A stretch of DNA of 64,000 nucleotides from positions 682,001 through 746,000 of the forward strand of contig JAQOTA010000015.1 of assembly GCA_029532415.1 (NCBI GenBank), written 5' to 3'. The notes beneath the pieces were generated by a model. The model saw nothing but the letters and a program-made list of their open reading frames with translations. It did not search any database and had not been told where the DNA came from. Source of the DNA: Marasmius tenuissimus. Its lineage: Eukaryota; Basidiomycota; Agaricomycetes; Agaricales; Marasmiaceae. This document shows, piece after piece, positions 34,464 through 47,119 of the stretch (position 1 is its first letter; each line of letters starts with the position of its first letter). Both the position numbers and the translations under genes were made by a program.

Positions 34464-36919
34464 ATGGATCACGAAGCTGGCCCAAAATCCGAATTTACTG
34501 ACTTCACTGCACAGCAGGTCACCTATCAGCAATTCAAGGAAGTATACGAAAGAATTGCCCCAGGGAAGGTCAATCCAATAATCCAAGAGCTAGAAGCTTA
34601 TTCTCATCTTCTGCTGGAGATAACCTCAAAATTCCAGGTACAAGATGTACACTCCCATGCGGTAATTGAGCCGATCTCTCAAGGCAACGACACCTTGACA
34701 GGAAATTTCATGCTGGAACCTGTCACACTACCTGAAGAGGAACTGGTGGGTTGCTCATCATGGTACGCCACCAATACTAAATAACCACAGGACCCCTCTG
34801 TCTCCGGAGCCATGGGCCGTTGGCTGATGCAACACCCAGACGTGAACCTGTTGCAAACACAGGCAGTGTTAGAACCAAGGAGTGGACCCCATTGTAATAC
34901 GACATTGTCTTTGCACTTGATACTTGCATGGCATAACCCAGTGGAGCTGTGGTTTGAACAGTTCAAGCTCTTTCTCGAAGAAAGAGCGCGGAGTGAAGGT
35001 GGTTCCCATTATGTGAGCGAAAGGTACTGGCTCCTCCCTTTCCCAAAACTGTTACTGAGTACATAGATACAGGGGGCAGTGCTGGCTTAACCCATACCTA
35101 ATTCTAGCACAGTTGGCCCACCCATGTTCCCTTGCCATGTGGCATTATAAGCCAGATTACTTCCTCCATGCCAAAGGCTCTGAAAAGCCATTCGCAACAA
35201 TTACCATGGAACTTAACTCCCACAACTACAAGGCCGACCATGTCAAGTCCGTTCTCCATGCGATCATGTGGATGAGATGGATCTACCACCTTGCTAACGA
35301 GACGGAGAAAACAGCCCTAGTAGAACGCCTCTGCATGTTATGCATATGGCTCCCGATGGACCCAGACCCCAAATCCAAGTGGCATAGGAACGACACCAAC
35401 ACATACCACTCGAGAGTGACGGTACTCACCTTGCAACGAAATCAAGCAGGCGAGGTACATGCCTTTTGCTGGTAGCATGCTATTTCTTTGACAAACGTTA
35501 AAATAGATTACTGTCTTGGCAATGCGGAAGACGTTCTCAGGATTGAACGGCAAGGCGGAGCTTGCTGCACTTGCGTGCAACGTGTTGCACAGAAATCGCG
35601 GCCTTTTTGGCTCTTCCCTTTTGGTGCGATTCTCTAAGGCCGCTACCGAAATGGAGAGTTGCTTGAAAGATTGCCTAGCATTATTCAAACAACCAGTCTC
35701 CCGCAATCTACCATCTTCGGGAAATAAGAGGCCAGCTGCAGATAACGACGACCAATCGAAGAAGCGTAATCGCACGGCGCCTGGAGGTGGTGATCATGAG
35801 GGCGGTACATGTAACAGGGGAAGCAGCCATGGCGGTGGTGGTAAAGGTGGCAGTGGTAGTAAGGTTGGTAAGAAGGGGAAGCAGCGTTGTCAGCAAACCG
35901 ATGGATTCTCCTTCACCAAGTCCAGTCCTCCCACTCGGTGTGGTTGCTGACACCATTACATAATTGATGAGAACATATTTGTCGTGATGGCGGAGTCTGG
36001 GGCGGCAGTTGACGTCAAGATGGATAACGATTGGACTTTCAATCCGTCGACAACGGATCATGTAGTGGATGAAGATCAGGATGAGGAGATGGAGACAGAG
36101 ATGAGCGAGGCCGAGGACAAGGACAAGGAAGAGGACAAGGATGCTGATGATGTGGAACCACATACCCTGGATCTCAAGCAATGGTCCGACCTCCAATCCT
36201 CTTATCCGTCGATTGTCCAACAGGTGCTGGATCACAGCCAAGAGGGTCTGCAAGTGAGTCCTCGACCTATTACTTCTTATATCTATACTGAGGGCTATGT
36301 CCAGGCAGGCTATCTGGTTGTCCAGTGTGAAGAATCGTGGGACCGAGCCTGGGCACAAATCGTCAGTGATTCCTGTGTAAGGTTCATCAAAGAGTTCCAG
36401 GGAACATCTGTGGTTCCAGAACTTTATCACACAACCACACTAGAGGACGACATGTCTGTGGTAGTCACTGTACATCCAGGGTCTCCAATGAAGGTTCCAG
36501 GCTTCAACAATGAACATATACCTCTCCAGCTAGCCAGCCAACTCCTCCAGCATATGGTGACCCTAGTCGGACGCGGCTACCTCTGGATCGTCCTAGATTC
36601 AGATGACATGTTTTTCGACATAAACTCGGTGGAGGTGAAGCTCTTCAATGTGCAGATTTCTGCTGGCCGATCTGCAGATTGCAGCATCCTGCATGTTGCT
36701 GGTCACCTCCTACAATCACTGTTCACTAGCAAGTCTGGCAACGGGTCGCTATTGGAGAAGCTTTGCCAGGAGCTCCTCGAGAACGCCACCATGGAGGAGG
36801 GGAATTTGATGTCGGACAATGACATTTTCACTAGGGACGTGAGACAAGTTTTCCAGAATGCCTGCAAATCCATTGACTCTCGTCTGTCTTGCTTTGGCAA
36901 CAGACCAGTTGAATTGTAG
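34464..36919 (+). pseudogene. Unrecognised multi-exon gene, one TGA
   Basis: The start ATG at 34464 (gccATGg) opens exon 1, MDHEAGPKSEF. Clean phase-0 GT-AG introns lie at about 34745-34792, 35012-35110 and 35455-35505, with an optional short one at 36254-36292. Features: WHYKPDYFLHAKG followed by TITMELN resembles a PD-(D/E)xK-type core, with Asn where Lys is usual. Then come a Lys-rich patch (SKKRNRT), a Gly/Lys-rich linker and an acidic Asp/Glu stretch. The C-terminal region includes VGRGYLWIVLDSDDMFFD, which weakly recalls the catalytic loop of fungal kinases. A single TGA at 35948-35950 breaks an otherwise continuous frame. I do not recognise the family with certainty; a kinase-like or nuclease-like role is speculation. 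Confidence 0.5.
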
Positions 36920-38040
36920 CAGTAGTCAGATCATTTGTGTTTGTATTTCTTGCTCAAGTAGGGCATATCGTCAGCCCAACTACCACAAGTAGATGATCAA
37001 TCGAACAAAAACATTTTTTGGACAGCTTCATGACAATCACTCTCCCATTCCGTCAATATCCAATGCTAACACGGCCTTCCCAGACTCCTTCTGTTTGAAT
37101 ATATTTGCACTGTCGCTGTTAATATGACAAGGCAACGCGTATCCTCGGGATGTCAACTGACTTTCCGTTCAGTCTCTTGTCTTTCGGCCTTTCGTTTTGA
37201 ACACAGACTGTGTATGAATGCTTTTGTTTACTATTTCCTGAGACCCTGTGTTAATACGCTGTGGTACGCCCTTCTCATTTTCTTGTCACCGCTCCAGCCC
37301 TGCTGTTGAGAGTGGCCAAAATGAGGTCACTGCAGAAAGTTAGTAATGCTGGTTGACAATCCTCCATAATGACCTACGAAAAACACCTGAAATGGTTCAT
37401 TCATCCTGATGGGGGGTCCAGACGAGTACCCATAACATGTTGGAGAAACGAAATAGTAGAATGATTCTTGGCTGGGATTTGTACGATACCGAATTGGCTG
37501 CACAAAACATAGTAATAACATCGACAATATTTGCGTGTCCAAAGAACATCATGAATCTCACTCTATGCCTTCCAATACTGCATAGCTTGATTCAAGGTTC
37601 ACATAGAGTGTTTTGAATCGTTCTTACCTGGCCGTGGGTCCCCGTTCTGCCCCATGCAAGGGGCAGCTCGTTTGTACCACGTAGTAACCCCCCAGTATTT
37701 GCTGATCATCATTCTCTTCGATTCTTGAATGGCCATAAACTCTGTAAGATACCTCGATGTCAATTCACTATCTGAACACACGAGATTGCAAGATACAGAC
37801 CACAATATACGGGCAAGTAATACGATTGAACCTCAACCAAGACGTGTAGTTAAAACTTAAGACAATTGACACGATACGTATAATGTGCCATCATTGATAC
37901 TCCTTTAAATCCGTTATTTGGGCAACGTCGCGTCCTCTTGGATCGAGATCCACTGAAATTGCTCCACAATTGTGCTCCCTTGAGAGAGCTAAGGTGGGTA
38001 TGTGTAGCCTCAGCTTACTACACTCGAGGTGGGCAAAACG
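36920..38040. other. Intergenic stretch, nothing assigned
   Basis: Short frames only. A minus-strand frame of 68 aa at 37599-37805 has ordinary composition but no domain I know. Confidence 0.35.
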
Positions 38041-38049
38041 GTGACTCGC

Positions 38050-40238
38050 TTACTTGCCACCTAAATGGAATTGAGATGGCTCAGAGAGGTCCGCTATGGG
38101 TATTGGACGATGCTGAGGGGTGGATGGGGGAGAGAAAAGGTGGGAACGGAGAGACATGGAGTAGTTAGCATGGGTGATGAAGGCGGATGTTGGCAAGTTC
38201 AAGTTCCGCTCGAATGGTAGGGTTGTCCCGGATGTAGATCTTCCATGCTTCAAAGGGCCAATGACCAAGGGCTTGAGTGACTGTCTCAGTCTCTCTCAGA
38301 GAGGCCGAGGGAAGCAAAGAAAGTTACGCCGCCCGAACGGATAGAGTGTCCACCAAACACTTTGTTGACTACCGAGAAGAACCAGCGTTCAAACCGGACA
38401 CGGATGGGGACAAAGCCATCGTCACATAGGCAGAGATTTGCAGTCTCTTGCAGAGATGTAGGCGGATAGCAAGGAGACTGGGTCCAGAATGTCCTGTTTC
38501 CGAGGAGCACATCTGTCCCGCAGTAGAAGTGATCACCTTTGTGATAAGGCAGCCAGTAGGCGATATGGGATGGCTGAAACAAACTAACAATTGTTTGATT
38601 AACTCACGATAGTCTACATCATTTGGGGAGCAGAAATCAGTTTGCTGAGACGATGGCACCCGCAGAATCCTGATGCAAGGATTGCCGGAAAGAGTAGGTC
38701 GTTGTAGGAGGACAAAAACTTCTCCAAGTTGAACAATGACAGGTGGTGGACATGCAGGGGAGATTTGCGGTGAACTAGGTCTGCACGGAGCTTTTTCGAA
38801 CCTGCAATGACTGTACCAGTGGCGAAGCACGGTTGGCAGAGAACTCGGGGTAGCACCCCTCCAAAGCCCAGGAGAGGTACTTCAGCCCCGAGGCAATGAA
38901 ATGAGAAGTATCGGCGATGTAGCGTGCGAGAGTGTTGAAGTAGTCTTTAGTGCAGGTATTGTATCTGGACTGTGTAGAACCTTCAATGGCGTGGAAGCAA
39001 AGGAGCTGAACTTGCTCATCAAGAGTGGCCAGTGACTCGTGAGGAGAGTGAATGATTCACGACCCTACATTTGTGAGACCGTGAACCATTTGCCTTGCTC
39101 AAAAGCTGTCTCACCATGGCGCCGGGATCAAACCACGAGGGGGAGTGAAATAGCCGACGCTGTTCGCAGGGAAACAAGCATGGTACTTGTTGAGTAGAAG
39201 CCGAGAGAAGAGATCAGCCACGATGTTCTCTTTCCCGGGGAGATGGCGGGTTCTGAGGTTCAAGCCCATTGTGATCAGAACAGAAGCAATTGCGAGAAAG
39301 GGTGCATTGAGCACAGGTTTCCCAGCACGGAGAGAGTCGAAGATGTGGACCACGTCGAGGCTGTCCAAAAAGATTAGGACACGTTTCAGAGGAACCCTCT
39401 TCTTTGCCATGTGATAGATGGCGGACAGAATCACCATCACCATCAGCTCTAGAAAGAAAATGTTGACCGGATGTTTTCTAATGTGAGGTTTCAGAGGATA
39501 GACATAGCCACAGTTGGAATAAACAAGGCTAGACTGTCATTCTCGCTGGTGTCTGTGTTGATGACAACATCTGCATCTTGTTCGTCCCAAAAGCCCTAGT
39601 CGATGAAGCGGACCCCTACAACCTCCAACTTAGGCTCATCGGAATGGCTGTAGCCTGGTTGGATAATCCGCATATAGCTTGTCGAAGTGAATGAATGTGT
39701 CAAGCGCAATGTCCTTCCAGATCAAGTGCAGAGGATTGTCAGGCAGAGGGGCATTGCGAGCACGGTGGAGTAGAAGGTCGAACTCCGATTTGTTTGTCGA
39801 GTGCTGCAGACAAATCACATCCGTCTTTGCAATATGAGGGTCCGAGTTGAGCAGACCTTCCAAAGCTGAGAGTGAGGCAGTGACGCCAGCGGAGCTAACT
39901 GAGGTGAGAAAAGATGAGCTTGTAGCCATGGAAGACCTGTGGGTGAGAGGTGAGCGGGGCTTGTCAAGGGGTGAGAAAAGATGAGAAAAACAAAGCCCAC
40001 TGTGACTCTTCAAAAGCCTTGCTTCGCTCCTCGTCATCTCGCCTTCATTCTTCGTCAGCTCTCTTTCGTTCCTCTTTTGCCTTCTCTCCCTGCTCTGCTT
40101 CCTTTCGCTCTCTCTCTTTCCTGAATTCAATAAGAGCTGCTTGAGTGAGACCCTTAGGTGTTGGCTGGCGCTGAAGAACGAGGGATGAGGAGCTTGGGTG
40201 AGCTTGAGCCTCAGTGACATGATCCTTAGCCTCATCAA
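38050..40238 (-). mobile_element. Ngaro/DIRS-like element, internally deleted
   Basis: ORF1 (40238-39636) ends in a conserved-looking block, LIWKDIALDTFIHFDKLY. Only about 200 bp later is an RNase H tail (39443-39111) with RTRHLPGKENIVADLFSR. The RT core that should lie between is missing. A tyrosine recombinase follows: HRKSPLHVHHLSLF and CHRLSKL (38856-38614), YWLPYHKGD and GGHSIRSGG (38582-38286), then EAWKIYIRDNP near 38230 with the nucleophile-type Tyr. The recombinase pieces are in different frames, so it is broken at least twice. Element ends were not found. Confidence 0.7.
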
Positions 40239-40521
40239 TGGTGGCTCCTGCTTCTCTAAGAGCCTATCCGAGATCTGCGAGTGAGGAGGCCCCTTCCAGT
40301 GTGTTTTGAACAGTTCCGCGGATGGCTATTGCTGGCAAAATGAATCATGATTGAAGTGAAATTACTGGATAAAGGTCATGGAGCCGTATAGTCTAATGAC
40401 CAAACTGTAACGAAAGCTGTATCTGTCATGTGGCGAAGTGAGGGAGAGGTCTGTCACGTGATCATCAGTCAAAAGCTCATATTTAGCCGGCATCATTCTC
40501 AGCGCTTGCCTTACTTCCACC

Positions 40522-41529
40522 ATGGACCAGCTTTCTGGAATGGCACCTGGGCTGTCCGAAGCAATACAGCAACTTCTTCAAACTGCCACCGCCAAGGACG
40601 AATATAGCCAAGTCAATTGTACACGCAGAGTGGGAGAATTGGAGGAGGAGGTTGCAGGTGAGTCTCCCGCAATACACAGCCAGAGGACTAGTATCAAAAC
40701 AATTCAGATTTGAACAAGCAAGTGGAAAGTTTGGAAGCATCATTGTCATATCTATCTGCTGCTACACCTCATGCCACGGCCCATATGAAAGTGATTGTTG
40801 GAAAGCTGTGAGTTACTTTCAACTGACCATTTTACAGGGACTCGTTTCCAGAAGGGACACCAACTAGCATTCACTTCTGTGTGAAGCCGAACAGTGCGTC
40901 TTTGACCACTTCCTCAGATACCCTCTTGCCAGACTAAATGTCGTCGCCCAGAAACATGGTACCCGCTTCATTTATACAGGCAGCTTATTTACCTCGTAAA
41001 TCGCAAGTTCTTGGGCATGACTATCAACGAAGTGACGCTCAGAGCTGGAGATGCACCTGATCTCATCAACTATGTCATATCTCTTAGCCAGGTTGTCCGA
41101 GAGAGCTCCCGTGGGATCAAACTGTGGATCGGTTCATCCTCTCCCTCGATCATGTCTTCCTTGAGGTTTACCGACGTAGAGTGGTCTTTTGAACTGGGCT
41201 TTGTTATTGAGGGGGATGGACCAGATCGACGGCACCCAGTGCAGTACCAACCAAAGAACCTCAACGCCATTGGAACTCAAACACAGGTTGTCATGTCCCA
41301 GTACATGGCTGGGCAAACACTCTCCCGCACTACTTCCGCATTTCTACACGATCTCATGCAATGTCTGAAAAGGGCTGTGCTCTTACACCCAGAAGAAAAT
41401 GTGTGTTTTTCTTGCAAAACAATGTCCTGCCCAGCTAAGTCATACTTCCAGCGGTTGATAGCTTCCCCCAGTCCCTCTATGTCGATGTCGCCTCCTGCTT
41501 CCGAACTATCACCACTGACGGATGGATAG
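40522..41529 (+). CDS. Small hypothetical coiled-coil protein
   Basis: Exon 1 starts MDQLSGMAPGLSEAIQQLL at 40522 and ends in a coiled-coil stretch. GTGAGT...CAG introns at about 40659-40709 and 40808-40838 join it to DLNKQVESLEASL and DSFPEGTPTSIHF. A second open block (41011-41529) carries FTDVEWSFELGF and ends in a Ser/Pro-rich tail. How the two blocks join (40940-41010) is not clear because a stop intervenes. I do not recognise a family. Coiled coil and heptads are visible; function is unknown. Confidence 0.4.
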
Positions 41530-42195
41530 ATTATGGCGAAAGAACTCAATCTTCATTGTTTGCAGACGCATTCCCCGTCGGTTGCAGACAGTCTGTACTT
41601 AGTTTGCTTTTAGCACATTTTTGGCATCGATTTTCTGGATAGCATTTCCCCTTCCATTGTAGGTAGCTCGTTGTATCTTGTACTTGCATACACCAACACA
41701 AAATGGACGCAAAAGCTGTAAAACGAATGTATACCAGGAGATCATGGGTGCCACTACCGACATAATATGAAGTCCATGACTAAAGCTTCCCGGGTACGAG
41801 AGATTTTGCTTAAATGGAGTTCTATTGAATTATTCAATGTTAGGTGAAGCCTTGTGGACAGTAGATGAGCACTTAAGATACAGACTTTTTTTTTGAGGGG
41901 CGAGCCTTCAAATCCCTTGCGCTGTGACTTTCACCAATGCACTTTTATGCGAGTACCAACAGCTACTGTGTAGAATTTTCCAGCTGGGCAGATGTATTCG
42001 TGTATCGCCCACACACGATGATGGCTACAATACAGCACTGGTGACTTGAAATGCTGCGAGAAATGGAACTTCCATGATACGGCTGCCACTGGGGATGTAA
42101 GGCTCCCTGTAGATCGATTTCGATTTTTTTTTCTACCATTTCTACACATGTAGAGAAACCAACATCATCATCATAAACTACAATGTTGTCTACAA
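41530..42195. other. Intergenic stretch between convergent genes
   Basis: No gene is seen. The region has T runs near 41886 and 42124 and would hold the 3' ends of the flanking convergent genes. Confidence 0.4.
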
Positions 42196-42199
42196 CCTC

Positions 42200-45100
42200 T
42201 CAGTATCGAATTCTAGGGTCCTTGATCCAGTCTGATAACTGTTGTCTGTCGATGTCAAAAGGTAAAAACTGGTCATTGCTGTCACGGTACTTCATGATCA
42301 GGGAAGCAAAGTCTGTATTTCCCTCCTTAGCAAGAAGCTTCGACCATCTGGTCACCTTGCACAACAGGTGTTCCACAAATATCGTTCCAAACCCAAGATC
42401 TTCTCGGTCTTTTGAACTCAGGTGGTGATTGAGAAAGTTGTACACACACGTGAAGGCTTTCTCGACAGCGTCGAGACCTGATTTCTTCTTGTCCCTACAC
42501 TCAAGAGCAGAAGTCAGGGCAATGACTCACCGGCTTTGCCAACATCAAATCCAAGAAGTATCAGCCCCTCGAAAGCTCCCTTGTTGTTCCCGTGTGTCAT
42601 TGCCGCCATGTTCTTCAATGTAGGGTGTTGGCATATACCCTCTAGAGCTAGGAAGTTGGCAAACTGCATCCGTGAAATGCTGTTGACACCAAACCCCGTA
42701 ATTTTAAGTGAGTCGATCAAGTGAAGGGCATGTTCATATGTTGGACATTCTTTGTATGCAATGGTTAAAGGGTCTGTATCGAACATGTTGCCAAGGAACC
42801 ACCGCCAGTGCGCATACACCTCGTCATTGAAGAGTTCTCTGAACTTGTCTGCAAATTCTGGGGGTTCACCATTGCGCCGCGAATCGAGTGACAGCTGGTA
42901 GCAATAGGTCCCCCATATGGCGCCGTTTGGAATGACGGTTGCTTCCTGCTTCGGCTTGTTGAGGTTAGCGGTGTACTGGCATTCAAACAGGTCTGAACAT
43001 TGTTCTGCAGAAGTGAACCACTGATTCCATAAGGCACCATTCAAGAACGTTTTCGTTTTACTTCCTTGACCTGTGCTCAGTCGGACAAGAATATTTGAAA
43101 GCCCGAATTCTGAAGTAAGCGTTTCGGAGCAGGACAATAGATTGTCAATGAGAAGTTGGTGGCTCCGGTTGTAACGAATGGGATTGTAATGATCCTGTTC
43201 ACGGGTTTGCTGAGCGGAAGTCCGTGTAAGGTGAGCTCCTTGCAAAATTCTGCGAAAGACACTGATGATCTTCGACATCCCTCTTTTGAAAGCGAGGACA
43301 TCATTGAGCATCAATGAGAGGATCCCAAACCGCGGTAGCCCCTCGTAGGGGCATAACTGAGCAAGAGGAGTGTTGTGAGGAACAGGGGAACCCAGTGGGA
43401 TAAGTTCAACCCCTTTAACCTTCTGTAACGGGCAACCACGGGCTCGACGAGGAGCTGGAACCTTCAGATTCCACACAGTGTGAAGTACAGAATGAACCGC
43501 TTCGGATATGGAGCGCCCCATCTCTTGGACCTCTGGCAGTCCTGTGTATCCCTGGAGCCACCTTCTGATTGGCTGTAACTCTTCTTCGGGCTTGCATAAG
43601 ATTCGCCGTGCAAGTACTTTTGGCTTCATATCTATTCCCCACAACTTCCAAGGGGATTCCAGTGTGCGAAAAACCCGATCAGTACAGAATATCCCGTCGT
43701 CGTCGAATACGTCAAGCAGGGCTTCACATAAGAAACCTTTACATATCGCCTTGTCCTTGTCTCCGTTGGGATCTTGGAGAGCAATTTTGATGTTGGGGAG
43801 AATGATGTGTTCAGTGAGGAATGTGATGACGGCCTGAACAGAGACGCAATGCATACTGTCTCTCTGCTCACCGGGGCGCAAGTTGACTGCTCCAAGGGGA
43901 ATAGATATTGGGGTTTTCTGGGTGCATAACAGGTTGATGAATGATTCCACCGGTATGACAGCAGTTTTCTCGTCCGGCGTGAGATTATCATGGGTACACC
44001 TCCTAGCTCAGCAAAGATTCACCATCTCCTGCACAGCTGTAACGATGGACTGGACAACAGGGAAGAGTGGTGAGTAATCGGTGGGGGGTATTCCTGTGGA
44101 ACAGCACGTGACTAGCGAATCTGCCATAGATGGCCCATACTCTAGGTACCAACTGTATATAAACAGACATCCTCGGGCATAAGCCTGTTGCAGTGCATGG
44201 TCCTTACACTGGAGAAGGGATTTCTTGTAACCAATGCATGCTGTCATGCTGAACACCTCTGTGACCTGCTGGACAAGTGGCATCATGAGTTCATTGGGAA
44301 TGGTTTCATGGTTATCGAGTTGAAGGCCACTGTCTTGGAACTGCCCACTTGCCCTCAAGATCGCAAATGTGTCTTGTACAATGGGTAGGTTGGCTTTCTT
44401 CCGACGAGCCAACGCGTCAACAACATCTTGAACAGACCCGTGATCGAGGATGAGAGACACAGGGTCCATCAGCGCATTGAGCTCGACGAACGTTCTTGAT
44501 TTGCAATTGTAAAGATTCGGGTCGAGGGATGCATGTGCTTGGCACAACTGATAATCCTCAACGATATTGGGTGCCCTAAATTTGTCATCAGAACGATTTC
44601 AAGCCATGAATAAAAAAGGATGTACCCGTCAAGGACCCAGTAGGGCTCCCAAGTATCATGTTTGGCATGGTATCCTTTCCAGCATATGTGATATTCAAAT
44701 ATCCCGTTCTAGATAGAAATATACTGTCAGATGCACACAAGCACAATGGTCAACAATTCCGTACCTTGATCCGCAAGTTGACTAGAAAGGAAACCTCATA
44801 CGCGTTAGTCTCTTCATTCTCTACCAAGTCTTTCGGGTCCTGTTGACTGGTATCATCATCGTCAGAGGAACTCAAGCCAGAGCTGTCAACATCCATGGGG
44901 TTGGATTCGCAGTCGTCCTGTGGAGGGGCTGTGGAATTTGTGGTAATATTGACTTCCATCAGGGGACATGCCACACGTATTGCCTGAGGAGACGTCTCAG
45001 AATCTTCTGACTCAATGTCAATGTCATCGTCAGAAGCCTCATCATCTGTACTTTCGTATTGGAGAGCTGGCTTCTGGAATCAACATTGGGAATACGAGGA

Positions 45101-46996
45101 CTGGATTTCTTTTTGCTGGGACTGAGGATGTGAAGTTCCTACAGTCGTCGGAATACCGTGTTGGTTATCGAACGAGACGACTTCCTCGTTCTCAAGTTCG
45201 TCTCGTACTGCCTGTTGAACGAGCCGATAGTCGCGCTTTGTCATCCTGAGTAGATATCAGTAGGCTCTGTCTGTATGTCATCTCCATTCTGAATTTTGTT
45301 CAGCAAAGTAAGAGGCATGACAAATCGGGTCCATGGGGACATAGGAGAATGTATTGGGGTCAGGCTTGAATGTGGGGTAAGGAAGTAGTTGAGGCGTTTG
45401 GGAAGGAGGTGGGGTGGGGCCCATAGGCATGGGAAATAGTGTTGGGTCTCCGAGTTGTAAGGTATCGTTCCAGTTCGTCATGCACAAGTCTGCATAAAGA
45501 CGAAGGTTTTTCGAGCTCTCATCTCCAAGGGCAGGTACTCCGTGGCTCGCGTAGTTGAGACCTGTGGATTCCTTGGAAGTGATGGGGGAGAGACCGTGTG
45601 TAGATAACTTTGCCATTGGAACGGTGTGGTGGGTAAGGACTTTGGTTGGGTAACAGACATACACAACACGGTTGACTTGGTTTACTTTGCCAGCAAGCTT
45701 GCGCAGAAACTCGGTCCAGTGAGATTCGTCGACTGTTGGCACAATTCCAGTGTGTAGATCGTTCCCCTTGAAAAAGAGAATGATCTGCACCCTGCCCAAA
45801 GGTCCGACCTCTGTGTGGCAATACAGTCCCCATCAGGCGAGCAAGAATGCACTTGGGTCACTATCTTGTTTCAAGTCTGTGAGTGGACTATCTCTGAGAG
45901 TAACTGTTAGCATACCTGGAGGCAGCCTCAGCTGTATGACAAGCATAGTCCAGCGGCAGGGATCGTCTTTTACGTCAATGTGCCAGCTACCTTGGAGGAA
46001 TCCAATGAAGTCCCGCAAGTTGCCACCTTTCGTCGCAGTTGATAGGTTTGTTTGCATTCCTGTGAGGCCTGTTGGCAGAATGCCTCCGAATGAAAAGACA
46101 TTCAGGTCGAGGCTGCGGAAGGTCGTGATATCGAACTTGGATAGGGACAGTGCAAAGGGGGCCACAAGCCAATACAGCTGAGACAATAGCTGCAGAATTC
46201 TCATTCGCACTTGGATAGCCAGTGGCGAGTTCACCTGTGAGGTGGGAACTCCCCATCCCTTGCCATTCCCCTCGAGCAGAGACGAAGCATGGCTGGATGA
46301 GCAGTTGGGCTTTTCAGGAGACGGTGGTTTGGATTGCATGTTGGCCTTTAATCCCTCTAGTTCGTATATGGCTGGGAGTCTCTCCTCGCCCTCCATGTAC
46401 TCTGCCCATGTCACTTTTTGAAGCTCGTCTAACGTACTAAGAGCCTCCTGAGCCTCAGGATAGATTTGCGTGTAATCCTCAAGAACGGTGTCGTCAATCA
46501 AGGTGGCAACCGATACAGAGTCCTCCGGCTTCCTGTCGAGATTGATACAAAACGGAACGCCTGGCGTGAGCTGAACCATGCCTTCGATAGGTCGGGTAAG
46601 ATACCTTCGAGTCATAGGATCATAGCCAACAGGGGCAGTACCGGGGGGTGTGATGATGCGTGTGAGGTAATCAAGCTCGCTTTTTTTATCGGACGGGACA
46701 TCGTAGCAAGTGTGGTAGCAATAGCCACAACGATATCGATCATCGGGCCGCATATGAAATGACCTGCCAGACGGGTATGTGAACTTGCCTGGAGGAGGAT
46801 GTTGAACAGGAGCAGGGTCGAGGACTAGATCCAATGCAGACGCAAATTCCGGGATGTGGAGGTTGTGGTACCGAATCTGATCAGGCCTTAGTGGGCGATA
46901 CTGGATGTGAGATATTGGAAGGCCCCATTGCCGTTCATCTGTAGGCATCAATTGGGTTAAGTCTTTTTCGAATGTCATACCTCCAACATCACGCAC
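42200..46996 (-). pseudogene. Large multi-copy-type protein with chromodomain
   Basis: I recall long agaricomycete proteins of unknown function with similar blocks. The start is MRDVGGMTFEKD at 46996. Block 1 has two Cys pairs (RCGYCYHTCYD) and WHIDVKDDPCRWTML, ending in LFFKGNDLHTG. After an acidic linker, a chromodomain is assembled across a 56-nt intron (44709-44764): AYEVSFLVNLRIK joins NGIFEYHICWKGY and HDTWEP. A 50-nt intron (44576-44625) leads into a large helical block down to 42514, and the last piece ([14 protein letters not shown]) ends at 42200. Chromodomains bind methylated histone tails. In-frame TGA codons at 45833-45835, 45080-45082 and 44008-44010, each fitting CGA to TGA, and a frame change near 42500 mark it as decayed. 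Confidence 0.6.
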
Positions 46997-47090
46997 CGGA
47001 TACAGTATCGACCGCGACGCTCCCCATTGACGCGACGGTGTTGGAAGAGCAGGTGACAGTCTGTGTCACTGATAAAGATTCTGGCTGTGG

Positions 47091-47116
47091 TTAGGGTAGG
47101 TTAGGGTCTGTTAGGG
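47091..47116 (+). repeat. Three TTAGGG units at 10-bp spacing
   Basis: TTAGGG occurs at 47091, 47101 and 47111, separated by four other bases each time. It lies about 100 bp upstream of the chromodomain gene start. TTAGGG is the common basidiomycete telomere unit, but the array is neither continuous nor long. Confidence 0.7.
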
Positions 47117-47119
47117 TTG

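Noticed and set aside
11091..45835. TGA recoded as an amino acid in this organism
   Set aside because: Intact genes here do not use internal TGA (the Copia frame has none), and Trp-to-TAG changes also occur, so decay explains the stops better.
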